From an uncultured Prevotellaceae bacterium (GTDB taxonomy: Bacteria; Bacteroidota; Bacteroidia; Bacteroidales; Bacteroidaceae), in the NCBI GenBank assembly GCA_900316685.1, contig ONDS01000025.1, positions 1-64,000 of the forward strand: DNA of 64,000 nucleotides, in the 5' to 3' direction. Below, one piece after another: positions 27,211-36,159 of this stretch. Every line of letters starts with the position of its first letter. Within the stretch, counting starts at the first letter, position 1. The position numbers and the translations under genes are program-made. The notes beneath the pieces are model-generated. The model was given only the letters and a program-made list of their open reading frames with translations. It was not told where the DNA came from and searched no databases.

Positions 27211-27558
27211 ATGAAGAAGATTGAAGCAATCATCCGCAAGACGAAGTTCGAGGATGTAAAGGAAGCGTTGCTCCAGTCGGACATCGACTGGTTTGAGTAC
27301 CATAACGTGCATGGCATCGGACAGAGCCGACAGGAAAGGATATATCGTGGTGTTCAATATTCAACGGATGTGATAGAACGGGTGGCGCTGACCATAGTAT
27401 GTCGTGACCATTTTGTGGAACCAACGGTGAAGGTCATCCTCAATGTGGCACACACGGGAGAGGTAGGCGACGGACGTATTTTCGTGAGCGACATGATCGA
27501 TACGTGGAGCATCCGCACAGGAGAGAACGGCGACACTGTGCTTAGAGACAAGAAATAA
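27211..27558 (+). CDS. glnK: Nitrogen regulatory protein P-II
   Basis: Small trimeric signal protein that senses 2-oxoglutarate and ATP/ADP and controls the ammonium channel and other nitrogen targets. 115 residues, family length. N-terminus MKKIEAIIRKTKFEDVKEAL, T-loop with YRGVQY carrying the equivalent of Tyr51, and the C-terminal signature TGEVGDGRIFVSD. The T-loop base (GIGQSRQERIYRG) departs from the GRQKGH seen in enteric GlnB/GlnK, so partner contacts may differ. It is directly upstream of amtB (30 nt), the usual glnK-amtB pairing. Whether Tyr51 is modified here is not shown. Confidence 0.92.
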   Translation: MKKIEAIIRKTKFEDVKEALLQSDIDWFEYHNVHGIGQSRQERIYRGVQYSTDVIERVALTIVCRDHFVEPTVKVILNVAHTGEVGDGRIFVSDMIDTWSIRTGENGDTVLRDKK

Positions 27559-27588
27559 GATTGTTTAATAAAAAAAGGTAAAAAGAGT

Positions 27589-28842
27589 ATGAATGAGATA
27601 GGATTATCACTCGATACCGTATGGATGCTGTTGGCAGCCATGCTGGTTTTTTGGATGCAGCCAGGTTTTGCGTTATGTGAGGCTGGTTTTACGCGCGGTA
27701 AAAACACAGCGAACATCTTGATGAAGAACTTTGTGGATTTCATGTTTGGCTCGTTGCTGTTTTTCTTTCTCGGCTTTGGTTTTATGTTCGGCAGCGATGG
27801 GGCAGGGTTCATTGGCATGCCCAACTGGGGCGACCTGAGTTTCTATAAGGGTGACCTGCCCGTAGAGGGATTCCTGATTTTCGAGACGGTGTTTTGCGCC
27901 ACTTCGGCAACCATCGTCAGCGGCGCTATGGCCGAACGCACGAAATTCTCTATGTACCTCGTTTACAGTGCTGTCATCTCACTTTTCATTTACCCCGTTG
28001 AGGGCCACTGGACGTGGGGTGGCGGTTGGCTCTGCAACGCCGCCGATGACAGTTTTATGATGTCGACGTTTGGCGATGTGTTCCATGATTTCGCGGGGTC
28101 TGCCATCGTGCATAGCGTGGGGGGCGTGTTGGCGCTGATAGGTGCGATGGCGCTGGGACCACGCGTGGGTAAATATACCAAGGAAGGAAAAAGTCGTGCT
28201 ATTCCTGGCCATAACCTCACGATGGCTGCGCTGGGGGTGTTCATCCTCTGGTTGGGTTGGTTCGGTTTTAACCCTGGCTCGCAGTTGGCTGCTAGCGGTG
28301 AGGTAAATCGTGTGGCCATCAGCCATGTGTTCCTGACGACCAATCTGGCGGCTGCTGCAGGTGGCTTGGCAACGATGCTCATCACATGGATAAAGTACGG
28401 CAAACCGTCGCTTTCGCTGACGTTGAATGGTGTGTTGGCTGGTCTCGTGGGCATCACGGCAGGTTGTGACCTCGTGTCGCCAATAGGTGCGGTCATTATC
28501 GGACTGGTGTGCGGACTGGTGCTGGTGTTTGCCATTGAATTCATCGACCATCAGTTGCATATTGATGATCCTGTGGGTGCCTCGTCGGTACATGGTGTGT
28601 GTGGTATCCTCGGCACTCTGATGACGGGTCTGTTGTCTACCAGCAACGGCGCGTTTTACGGTCACGGTTGGGGATTCTTCGGAGCGGAATGCTTTGGCAT
28701 AATGATTATTGACCTCTGGGCCGCTGCCTGTGGTTTTGTCTTGTTCTACGGCATCAAGAAACTGCATGGTCTGCGTGTTGATAAGCGAATTGAAGAGGAA
28801 GGTCTCGACATCTACGAGCATGGCGAGGCATGTTATAACTAA
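27589..28842 (+). CDS. amtB: Ammonium transporter (Amt/MEP family)
   Basis: Inner-membrane trimeric ammonium channel. 417 residues with about eleven hydrophobic segments. Family motifs: the N-terminal LVFWMQPGFALCEAGFTRGKN, FETVFCATSATIVSGAMAER, DFAGSAIVHSVGG (first pore His) and DDPVGASSVHGVCGILG (second pore His). The periplasmic Trp/Phe region appears as GHWTWGGGWL. The C-terminal tail (LRVDKRIEEEGLDIYEHGEA) is the cytoplasmic segment that contacts P-II in homologues. Between glnK and a TorF-like porin gene, 15 nt before the latter. Confidence 0.96.
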   Translation: MNEIGLSLDTVWMLLAAMLVFWMQPGFALCEAGFTRGKNTANILMKNFVDFMFGSLLFFFLGFGFMFGSDGAGFIGMPNWGDLSFYKGDLPVEGFLIFETVFCATSATIVSGAMAERTKFSMYLVYSAVISLFIYPVEGHWTWGGGWLCNAADDSFMMSTFGDVFHDFAGSAIVHSVGGVLALIGAMALGPRVGKYTKEGKSRAIPGHNLTMAALGVFILWLGWFGFNPGSQLAASGEVNRVAISHVFLTTNLAAAAGGLATMLITWIKYGKPSLSLTLNGVLAGLVGITAGCDLVSPIGAVIIGLVCGLVLVFAIEFIDHQLHIDDPVGASSVHGVCGILGTLMTGLLSTSNGAFYGHGWGFFGAECFGIMIIDLWAAACGFVLFYGIKKLHGLRVDKRIEEEGLDIYEHGEACYN

Positions 28843-28856
28843 GAGTTAAAAGAATA

Positions 28857-29567
28857 ATGAAAATGAAAAAGATTGTATTATTTGCATTGGGGTTGGCCGT
28901 CGGGGCCACCTCCTATGCACAGGATGAGATTGAGACGACGATAAGTGGAGATATCGTAAGTAGTTATATCTGGCGTGGACAGGATTTGGGAAACGTGTCG
29001 CTGCAGCCTACGTTGGGCGTGGGTTATAAAGGTCTGTCGTTGACAGCTTGGGGCAGTGTTGGACTCACCGACGCTTCCGACACGAAGGAATTCGACTTGA
29101 CGCTGGCATACACCATCGGCGGCTTGAATATCGGTGTGACCGATTATTGGCTCAATGAAGGGCTCGACCCAAAGAACCGTTACTTTAAGTATGATGCCCA
29201 CGAATCGAACCATGTGTTCGAGGCAAACATTGGTTACGACTTCGGTTTTGCCTCGTTGCAATGGTTTACCAACTTCGCTGGTAATGATGGCGTAAACAAG
29301 GATGGCAAGCGGGCCTATAGCAGTTATGCGGAAGTGGCAGTCCCATTCAAACTCGTAACCGTGGATTGGACGGCCGCTGCAGGCGTGGTCCCATATGCCA
29401 CTGATTATTATGGCACGACGGGCTTTGCCGTGACAAACCTAACGTTGAGGGCGGATAAGGAAATCAAGGTGACTGACTCTTTTTCAATTCCCGTTTTCGG
29501 ACAGGTCACGGCCAATCCGTGTTCACAAAAGGCTTACCTGGTTCTTGGTTTGACGCTGCATCCATAA
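28857..29567 (+). CDS. TorF-like putative outer-membrane porin
   Basis: 236 residues. A signal peptide (MKMKKIVLFALGLAVGATSYAQ) is followed by alternating beta-strand sequence and ends in an aromatic/hydrophobic C-terminal strand (KAYLVLGLTLHP), typical of an outer-membrane beta-barrel. VSSYIWRGQDLGNVSLQPTL near residue 37 matches the Gcw_chp/TorF family start (SxYxxRGxSxS...QP). It is third in the glnK-amtB unit, 15 nt after amtB, and followed by a strong terminator. A role in passing ammonium or another small nitrogen compound across the outer membrane is inferred from position only. Confidence 0.75.
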   Translation: MKMKKIVLFALGLAVGATSYAQDEIETTISGDIVSSYIWRGQDLGNVSLQPTLGVGYKGLSLTAWGSVGLTDASDTKEFDLTLAYTIGGLNIGVTDYWLNEGLDPKNRYFKYDAHESNHVFEANIGYDFGFASLQWFTNFAGNDGVNKDGKRAYSSYAEVAVPFKLVTVDWTAAAGVVPYATDYYGTTGFAVTNLTLRADKEIKVTDSFSIPVFGQVTANPCSQKAYLVLGLTLHP

Positions 29568-29588
29568 ATGAACAGAACCGGGAGTGTG

Positions 29589-29628
29589 TCCCCTCTTCTG
29601 CGGTGAGGCAGGGGAGGGGAATTTTTTT
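29589..29628 (+). terminator. Intrinsic terminator of glnK-amtB-porin
   Basis: TCCCCTCTTCTGC (29589-29601) pairs with GCAGGGGAGGGGA (29608-29620), including two T-G wobbles, then ATTTTTTT. It separates this unit from the pyrG promoter that begins a few bases later. Confidence 0.85.
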
Positions 29629-29632
29629 ATCG

Positions 29633-29792
29633 AAATGACGCTTTGTAACGAAATGACGAGTTTCGGTGTCAAAGTGTTAACAGATGGTATTAATTGTGAA
29701 TAATAAACTTTACAAAATGACATTTCTTAAAGTATTTAACAATCAAAATGAAAGTTAATTTGAAATATTTCTTTCAAAATGTACTAACTTTG
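29633..29792 (+). promoter_or_regulatory. pyrG operon promoter with nitrogen-cluster motif blocks
   Basis: -7 element TAACTTTG at 29785-29792, TTTG at 29759-29762. Block A (29633-29658), block B ACAAAATG (29712-29719), block C ATTTAACAATCAAA (from 29734) and CAAAATG (29775-29781) repeat the arrangement upstream of glnK. The block starts lie 152, 73, 51 and 10 nt from the -7 start (151, 73, 51 and 10 in glnK). Confidence 0.65.
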
Positions 29793-29851
29793 CGGCCAAA
29801 AGTAGCATGTGATAAGGTAAAAAGGATAAGCAAACTTCAAAACAACATGAT

Positions 29852-31522
29852 ATGGGTACAAAATACATCTTTGTCACGGGCGGTGTGGTTTCCTCGTTGG
29901 GAAAGGGTATCATCTCCGCCAGCATCGGAAAATTGTTGCAGGCGCGTGGCTATAAAGTGACTATCCAGAAATTCGACCCTTACATCAATATCGACCCAGG
30001 CACATTGAACCCCTACGAGCATGGGGAGTGCTATGTGACCGAGGACGGTATGGAGACCGACCTTGACCTTGGGCACTACGAGCGGTTTACGGGCATCCAC
30101 ACCACGTGTCACAACAGCATCACCACTGGGCGCATCTATAAAACGGTGATAGACCGCGAACGCCACGGCGATTATCTGGGCAAGACCATCCAGGTGGTGC
30201 CACATATCACCGACGAGATTAAACGGCGGATGCTTCGTCTAGGTGAGGAGGGGATAGCGAAAGATACAAAGAGAATGGTGAATAGTGAAAAATATGTAGC
30301 AGCAGATGAAGAGGATCTTGACTTCGTGATTACCGAAGTGGGTGGAACGATTGGCGACATCGAGAGTGCGCCGTTTATGGAAGCCATCCGACAACTTCGT
30401 TGGCAGCTGGGCAAAGATGCTGTATGTGTGCATCTGACGTATGTTCCTTACCTGAAGGCTGCCGGGGAGTTGAAGACCAAACCGACACAACACTCCGTGA
30501 AAGAGTTGCAAGGGATGGGTATCCAACCTGATATCCTCGTGCTGCGAACGGAACGCCACCTTGACAATGCCCTGCGCATGAAGGTGGCGTCGTTTTGTAA
30601 TGTTGATTTGGAGTGTGTGGTGCAGAGCGAGGATATGCCAAGCATTTACGAAGTGCCTGTGAACATGCAGAGACAGGGACTCGATGCGGCTATCTTGCGC
30701 AAGATAGGTATCCCCGTGGGTGAGACGCCAGCCATGAAGCCCTGGCATGACTTTTTGGACAAACAGCGCAACGCCAGCAGTGAGGTGCATATCGGACTCG
30801 TTGGGAAGTACGACTTGCAGGATGCTTATAAGAGCATTCGAGAGAGTTTGAATCTCGCAAGTATTTACAATGATGTGAAGGCCAAAATCCATTTCATCAA
30901 TAGTGAGGAGATAACGCACGAGAACGTGGCCGAGAAACTCCATGGTATGGCGGGTGTCGTCATCTGTCCCGGTTTTGGGCGGCGCGGCATCGAGGGAAAG
31001 ATTGTCGCAGCGGAATATACGCGTACCAACGACATCCCCACCTTTGGCATCTGTCTGGGTATGCAGATGATGGTGATTGAATTTGCGCGTAATGTGTTGG
31101 GCTACAAAGATGCCAACAGTGCCGAAATGGACGAGAAGACAGCGCATAATGTCATTGACATCATGGAAGAGCAGAAGAGCGTCACGCAGATGGGCGGGAC
31201 GATGCGGCTCGGTGCTTACGAGTGTGAACTCGTCAAGGGCAGCCGCGTCATGGAGGCCTACGGCAGGGAATCGCACATACAGGAGAGACACCGCCACCGC
31301 TATGAGTTCAACAACCGTTATCTGCAGGAGTTTGAGTCGGCAGGCATGAAATGCGTGGGTATCAACCCCGAAGCTCATCTTGTGGAGATTGTTGAAATAC
31401 CAGAAAAGAAATGGTATATCGGTACGCAGTTCCACCCTGAATATTCCTCAACGGTGCTGCACCCACACCCGTTGTTTATGAGTTTCACTAAAGCATGTAT
31501 CAATGGAACCACTGAAGCATGA
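29852..31522 (+). CDS. pyrG: CTP synthase
   Basis: Glutamine-dependent amination of UTP to CTP. 556 residues. Synthetase domain: KYIFVTGGVVSSLGKGIISA, KFDPYINIDPGTLNPYEHGE, GGTIGDIES. Class I amidotransferase domain: FGICLGMQMMVIE with the nucleophile Cys and QFHPEYSS with the catalytic His. An extra segment of about 22 residues (about 130-157: LGEEGIAKDTKRMVNSEKYV and following) sits just before VITEVGGTIGD, where most PyrG have none; its DNA is visibly richer in A. First gene of a five-gene unit of glutamine users; overlaps purF by 20 nt. Confidence 0.97.
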   Translation: MGTKYIFVTGGVVSSLGKGIISASIGKLLQARGYKVTIQKFDPYINIDPGTLNPYEHGECYVTEDGMETDLDLGHYERFTGIHTTCHNSITTGRIYKTVIDRERHGDYLGKTIQVVPHITDEIKRRMLRLGEEGIAKDTKRMVNSEKYVAADEEDLDFVITEVGGTIGDIESAPFMEAIRQLRWQLGKDAVCVHLTYVPYLKAAGELKTKPTQHSVKELQGMGIQPDILVLRTERHLDNALRMKVASFCNVDLECVVQSEDMPSIYEVPVNMQRQGLDAAILRKIGIPVGETPAMKPWHDFLDKQRNASSEVHIGLVGKYDLQDAYKSIRESLNLASIYNDVKAKIHFINSEEITHENVAEKLHGMAGVVICPGFGRRGIEGKIVAAEYTRTNDIPTFGICLGMQMMVIEFARNVLGYKDANSAEMDEKTAHNVIDIMEEQKSVTQMGGTMRLGAYECELVKGSRVMEAYGRESHIQERHRHRYEFNNRYLQEFESAGMKCVGINPEAHLVEIVEIPEKKWYIGTQFHPEYSSTVLHPHPLFMSFTKACINGTTEA

Positions 31523-33290
31523 GTGTGGCGTGGCGATGATTCGCCTGTTGAAACCACTATCGTATTATGAGCATAAATACGGCACGTGGCGTTATGCGCT
31601 GAATAAGCTCTACCTGATGATGGAGAAGCAACATAACCGTGGTCAGGAAGGCGCTGGCGCGGCATGTGTCAACTTGGATGCTACCGTGGGCGAGGAATAT
31701 ATGTTTCGTGAAAGGGCGGAAGGTAAGGATGCGATTACGGAGATTTTCAAACGTATCGACGAGTCCTTTGCTGGCCAACTCTACATGGGGCACCTGCGCT
31801 ATTCTACCACGGGGAAAAAAGGACTGCAATACGTTCACCCCTTCCTGCGGCGTAACAACTGGAGGGCCAAGAACCTCTGCCTGTGTGGCAACTTCAACAT
31901 GACCAATATCGACGAGGTCTTTGATTTCCTAACTCGACAAGGGCAGTCGCCGCGTGTCTATGGCGACTCGTATATCACGTTGGAACTGATGGGGCACCGT
32001 TTGGACCGCGAAGTGGAGCGGCTGTATCAGGAGGCTCGCGAAAAAGATTTGGAGGGAACGGACATCACGCGATATATCGATGACCATGTGGAGATGGCGA
32101 ATGTGCTGAAGACCACAATGCCTCATTTTGATGGCGGTTATGTGATGTGTGGACTGACAGGCAGTGGCGAGATGTTTGCCGTGCGCGACCCGTGGGGCAT
32201 CCGTCCCGCATTTTGGTATCAGGATGATGAGGTGGTGGTGCTGGCCTCGGAACGTCCGGTTATCCAAACTACGTTCGATTTGCGGGCTGAGGATATTAAG
32301 GAACTGAAACCCGGGCAATCGCTCATCATTCACAAGGGTGGAGAAGTCAAACTGGAACAGATAATAGAAAACAAGACAGCGGTGGCACATTCTTCACATG
32401 CCATGATTCCTTCCCCATCATCAAACAGTGCATGTAGCTTTGAGCGTATTTATTTCAGCCGAGGCTCTGACTGCGACATTTACCAGGAGCGCAAACGGTT
32501 GGGCGAGCAATTGACACCCGCCATCATGCAAGCGATTGATGGCGATGTGGCGCATACTGTTTTTTCCTATATCCCCAATACCGCGGAGGTGGCTTTCTAT
32601 GGCATGACGGATGGCATACGACGACTTAACCACGATGTGCGGATAGAAAAGGTCGTGTGGAAGGATATCAAACTACGCACGTTTATCAGTGACGGCAGCG
32701 AACGAAACGACCTCGCGGCACATGTGTATGACATCACCTATGGCTCACTCATACCCTACGAGGACAATCTGGTCATCATCGACGATTCCATCGTACGTGG
32801 CACAACGCTCAAGGAAAGCATCTTTAAGATTCTTGACCGTCTGCACCCAAAGAAAATCGTGATGGTGTCGAGTTCCCCGCAATTACGCTATCCGGACTAC
32901 TATGGTATCGACATGTCGCATCTCGAAGAACTCTGCGCCTTTCGGGCCGCCATCTCTCTCATCAAAGAGCGAGGACTACAACACGTGATAGCGGAAACAT
33001 ATAAGAAGTGTAAGGCCAATCTATCTCTTTCATGTAATCATGTGCGGAAAATATATGAGCCGTTCACTGTGGAAGAAATCAACGGCAAGATTGTGGAGAT
33101 GCTTCGTCCGGAAGGGATGAAAGCACCTATAGAACTGGTGTTTCAGCGTATTGAAGGCTTGCACAAGGCTTGTCCCAATCATTTGGGTGATTGGTATTTC
33201 ACGGGCCATTACCCCACGCCTGGCGGTATATGCATGGTGAATCAGGCGTTTGTGGATTATGTTGAGAATGTTTTGAAAATGCAGTTATAA
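31503..33290 (+). CDS. purF: Amidophosphoribosyltransferase, long Bacteroidetes type
   Basis: 595 residues, longer than the classical 470-510-residue PurF. Class II amidotransferase with nucleophile Cys8 in KHECGVAMIR (an N-terminal heptapeptide would have to be removed), QHNRGQEGAGAACV, and GHLRYSTTGK. The phosphoribosyltransferase part has the PRPP motif NLVIIDDSIVRGTTLKE. Between the domains lies a short segment rich in Ser, His and Ala (AVAHSSHAMIPSPSSNSA) before CSFERIYFSRG. It is either the purine-pathway first enzyme or the PurF-like paralogue that Bacteroidetes keep beside carAB. The second is plausible here, and I cannot decide from sequence alone. Overlaps pyrG by 20 nt; carA follows after 4 nt. 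Confidence 0.85.
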   Translation: MEPLKHECGVAMIRLLKPLSYYEHKYGTWRYALNKLYLMMEKQHNRGQEGAGAACVNLDATVGEEYMFRERAEGKDAITEIFKRIDESFAGQLYMGHLRYSTTGKKGLQYVHPFLRRNNWRAKNLCLCGNFNMTNIDEVFDFLTRQGQSPRVYGDSYITLELMGHRLDREVERLYQEAREKDLEGTDITRYIDDHVEMANVLKTTMPHFDGGYVMCGLTGSGEMFAVRDPWGIRPAFWYQDDEVVVLASERPVIQTTFDLRAEDIKELKPGQSLIIHKGGEVKLEQIIENKTAVAHSSHAMIPSPSSNSACSFERIYFSRGSDCDIYQERKRLGEQLTPAIMQAIDGDVAHTVFSYIPNTAEVAFYGMTDGIRRLNHDVRIEKVVWKDIKLRTFISDGSERNDLAAHVYDITYGSLIPYEDNLVIIDDSIVRGTTLKESIFKILDRLHPKKIVMVSSSPQLRYPDYYGIDMSHLEELCAFRAAISLIKERGLQHVIAETYKKCKANLSLSCNHVRKIYEPFTVEEINGKIVEMLRPEGMKAPIELVFQRIEGLHKACPNHLGDWYFTGHYPTPGGICMVNQAFVDYVENVLKMQL

Positions 33291-33294
33291 TACA

Positions 33295-34467
33295 ATGAGA
33301 GAAATGGATGCAAAAAAAACGCTCACGTTCGATCGCTTATGCGAGTTGGATGGTTCATGTTCAACAGCGGCACTGATACTCGAAGATGGTACAATGTTCA
33401 GCGGTTGGTCGTTTGGCGCTGAACGGGACACCGTGGGAGAAGTGGTGTTCAACACGGCTATGACAGGCTATCCGGAGAGTCTGACAGACCCCAGCTATGC
33501 GGGACAAATATTGGTGAGCACTTATCCGTTGATTGGCAACTATGGCGTTCCGGATACGGGCATGGACGATAATGGCCTACCGCTGTTCATGGAAAGTGGA
33601 CGGATTCATGTGAAAGCACTGGTGGTAGCCGACTATAGCGAAGCGTACTCTCATTGGAATGCGAAAGAGTCGCTGGCTACATGGTTGAAACGAGAGAACA
33701 TACCCGCCATAACAGGTATCGACACAAGACGGTTGACGAAAGTGCTACGTGAACATGGTGTGATGATGGGTAGGGTGGTTGTTCAACGTTCACCGTCATC
33801 TCTGGACCAAAACCATGCGGGTTATGGCGCCGTGAACTGGGTTGAACAAGTGAGTTGCAAGGATGTGACCACCTACAAGCCCTGTCATCCGATGGTCCAT
33901 GGCCACAATACAACGAAAAGGGTCGTTTTGGTCGATTGCGGTGTAAAGGCCAACATCATCCGTTGTCTCATCAGGCGTGGCATCGAGGTGGTGCGCGTTC
34001 CATGGGACTATGATTTTAATACGTTGGAGTATGACGGCCTGTTCCTGGCCAATGGACCTGGCGACCCAGAGCGTTGTGGGGTGACGGTTGAGCATATCCG
34101 CACATTCCTGAATAACGAGAACATGCGACCGTGCATGGGCATCTGCCTTGGTAACCAACTGTTGGCAAGAGCGGCTGGGGCAAAGACCTATAAACTGAAA
34201 TATGGTCATCGCTCGCACAACCAACCCGTTCAACGGGTGGGTACGACACAGTGTTTCATCACCTCGCAGAATCATGGCTATGCGGTTGACGACCAGACAT
34301 TGCCTGCAGACTGGGAACCATTATTCGTGAACATGAACGATGGCTCAAACGAGGGTATCCGCCACCATTCGAAGCCTTGGATGTCAGCACAGTTCCACCC
34401 GGAAGCTTGTTCAGGTCCCGTGGATACAGAGTTTTTATTTGACGAATTCGTGAATATGTTGAAGTGA
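33295..34467 (+). CDS. carA: Carbamoyl-phosphate synthase small subunit
   Basis: Glutaminase subunit that feeds ammonia to CarB. 390 residues. N-terminal [20 protein letters not shown] and [20 protein letters not shown] are typical, followed by [15 protein letters not shown]. The amidotransferase domain has the nucleophile Cys284 in [22 protein letters not shown], and [12 protein letters not shown] with the catalytic His and Glu. Intact, but its partner carB directly downstream (4-nt overlap) is broken, so a working complex would need a CarB encoded elsewhere. Confidence 0.95.
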   Translation: MREMDAKKTLTFDRLCELDGSCSTAALILEDGTMFSGWSFGAERDTVGEVVFNTAMTGYPESLTDPSYAGQILVSTYPLIGNYGVPDTGMDDNGLPLFMESGRIHVKALVVADYSEAYSHWNAKESLATWLKRENIPAITGIDTRRLTKVLREHGVMMGRVVVQRSPSSLDQNHAGYGAVNWVEQVSCKDVTTYKPCHPMVHGHNTTKRVVLVDCGVKANIIRCLIRRGIEVVRVPWDYDFNTLEYDGLFLANGPGDPERCGVTVEHIRTFLNNENMRPCMGICLGNQLLARAAGAKTYKLKYGHRSHNQPVQRVGTTQCFITSQNHGYAVDDQTLPADWEPLFVNMNDGSNEGIRHHSKPWMSAQFHPEACSGPVDTEFLFDEFVNMLK

Positions 34468-36147
34468 TGGATAAAAAGATAAAAAAGGTGTTGCTGCTGG
34501 GTAGTGGCGCATTGAAGATAGGACAGGCTGGCGAGTTCGATTATAGCGGGGCGCAGGCACTGAAGGCGTTGAAGGAAGAGGGTATCCATTCGGTGCTCAT
34601 CAACCCCAATATCGCGACGGTACAGACCTCAAAAGGCGTAGCCGACACGGTGTATTTCCAACCTGTGCAACCTGGTTTCGTGGAGTGTGTCATCGAGAAA
34701 GAACGTCCTGATGGTATCTTGCTCAGTTTTGGTGGACAGACGGCGCTGAACTGCGGAGTGGAACTGTATAAAAAAGGGGTGTTGGAAAAATATGGGGTGG
34801 ATGTGTTGGGAACGCCCATCCAAGCCATCATCGATACGGAAGACCGTGATCTGTTTGTGAAACGTCTGGATGAGATAGGGGTGAAGACCATTAAAAGCGA
34901 GGCGTGCTCTACTGTCGAAGAAGTGCAGAAGGCCGCCCATGAATTAGGCTTTCCGGTCATACTCCGTGCTGCCTATGCTCTCGGCGGACTGGGTTCTGGC
35001 TTTTGTGAGAATGAAGAGGAACTGATGGCTCAGGCCGAGGAAGCTTTTTCTTTCTCGCCGCAGGTGTTGGTGGAAAAGTCGTTGAAGGGTTGGAAGGAGA
35101 TAGAATATGAGGTGGTGCGACTGTATCACGGTGTGCAACATGGAGAATTTTGACCCGCTGGGCATCCACACCGGAGAGTCCATCGTGGTGGCGCCCAGCC
35201 AGACACTCTCGAATAGCGAATACCACAAACTCCGTGCTTTGGCTATCAAGATTATCCGTCACATAGGCATCGTTGGCGAGTGCAACGTGCAATATGCGCT
35301 CGATCCACGGTCGGAGGATTACCGTGTCATCGAGGTCAACGCCCGTCTGAGTCGTTCTTCTGCCTTGGCTAGCAAAGCGACGGGCTACCCCTTGGCTTTT
35401 GTGGCTGCCAAACTGGGACTGGGTTATGGCCTATTCGAACTGAAAAACTCCGTCACCAAGACCACGAGCGCTTTCTTCGAGCCTGCTCTCGACTATGTGG
35501 TGGTGAAAATACCTCGCTGGGACCTGACCAAGTTCCATGGCGTGAAACGACTGCTTGGCTCGTCGATGAAGAGCGTCGGCGAGGTGATGGCCATCGGACG
35601 GACCTTCGAGGAGGCTCTGCAAAAAGGCTTGCGCATGATTGGACAGGGCATGCATGGTTTTGTCGAAAACCACGAGATAAAAATCAAAGACATCGATACG
35701 GCCCTGCATGAGCCAACAGATATGCGTATCTTCGTCGTGTCGAAAGCGCTGAAAGTGGGCTACAGCATCGAGCAGATTCATCAACTGACGAAGATTGACC
35801 GCTGGTTTTTGCGGAAACTAAAACATATCGTCGATATCGACTATCGACTGAAAGAGTTTTCCGGGTTGGCGGAAATGGTGACTTTTATGGAACCCTTGGA
35901 ATTGATAGAGTATATCGAAGCCCCAGAATTCATTCATTTGCTGCGCGAAGCCAAGGTCTATGGATTCTCTGATTTCCAGATAGGCCGTGCCATCGGACTG
36001 GAGGCGAATATGTCGATGAATGACGCGGGACTGCTGGTCCGCTCATGGCGCAAGGAACTGGGCATCGTGCCCACGGTGAACCAGATAGATACCCTCGCCG
36101 CTGAATACCCCGCCCAAACCAACTATCTGTATTTGTCGTACCTATAG
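34464..36147 (+). pseudogene. carB: Carbamoyl-phosphate synthase large subunit, frameshifted and C-terminally truncated
   Basis: Starts normally: [49 protein letters not shown], then EIEYEVVR. At 35120/35121 the frame is lost: the usual codons for about DANDN between VVR and CITVCNMEN are missing, which fits a deletion of about 14 nt, and the first frame stops at 35151. The second frame continues with [40 protein letters not shown] and the oligomerisation domain, and stops after TNYLYLSYL at 36147. The whole second ATP-grasp half and the allosteric domain (about 500 residues) are absent, and asnB begins 13 nt later. No C-terminal half is found elsewhere in the window. A frameshift alone could be a sequencing error; the missing half could not. 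Confidence 0.85.
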
Positions 36148-36159
36148 AAAAAGAAGATT

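Noticed and set aside
34464-36147. Naturally split carB as in some thermophiles and archaea
   Set aside because: A split system has an intact N-half and a separate C-half gene. Here the N-half is itself frameshifted, and no C-half is present in the window.
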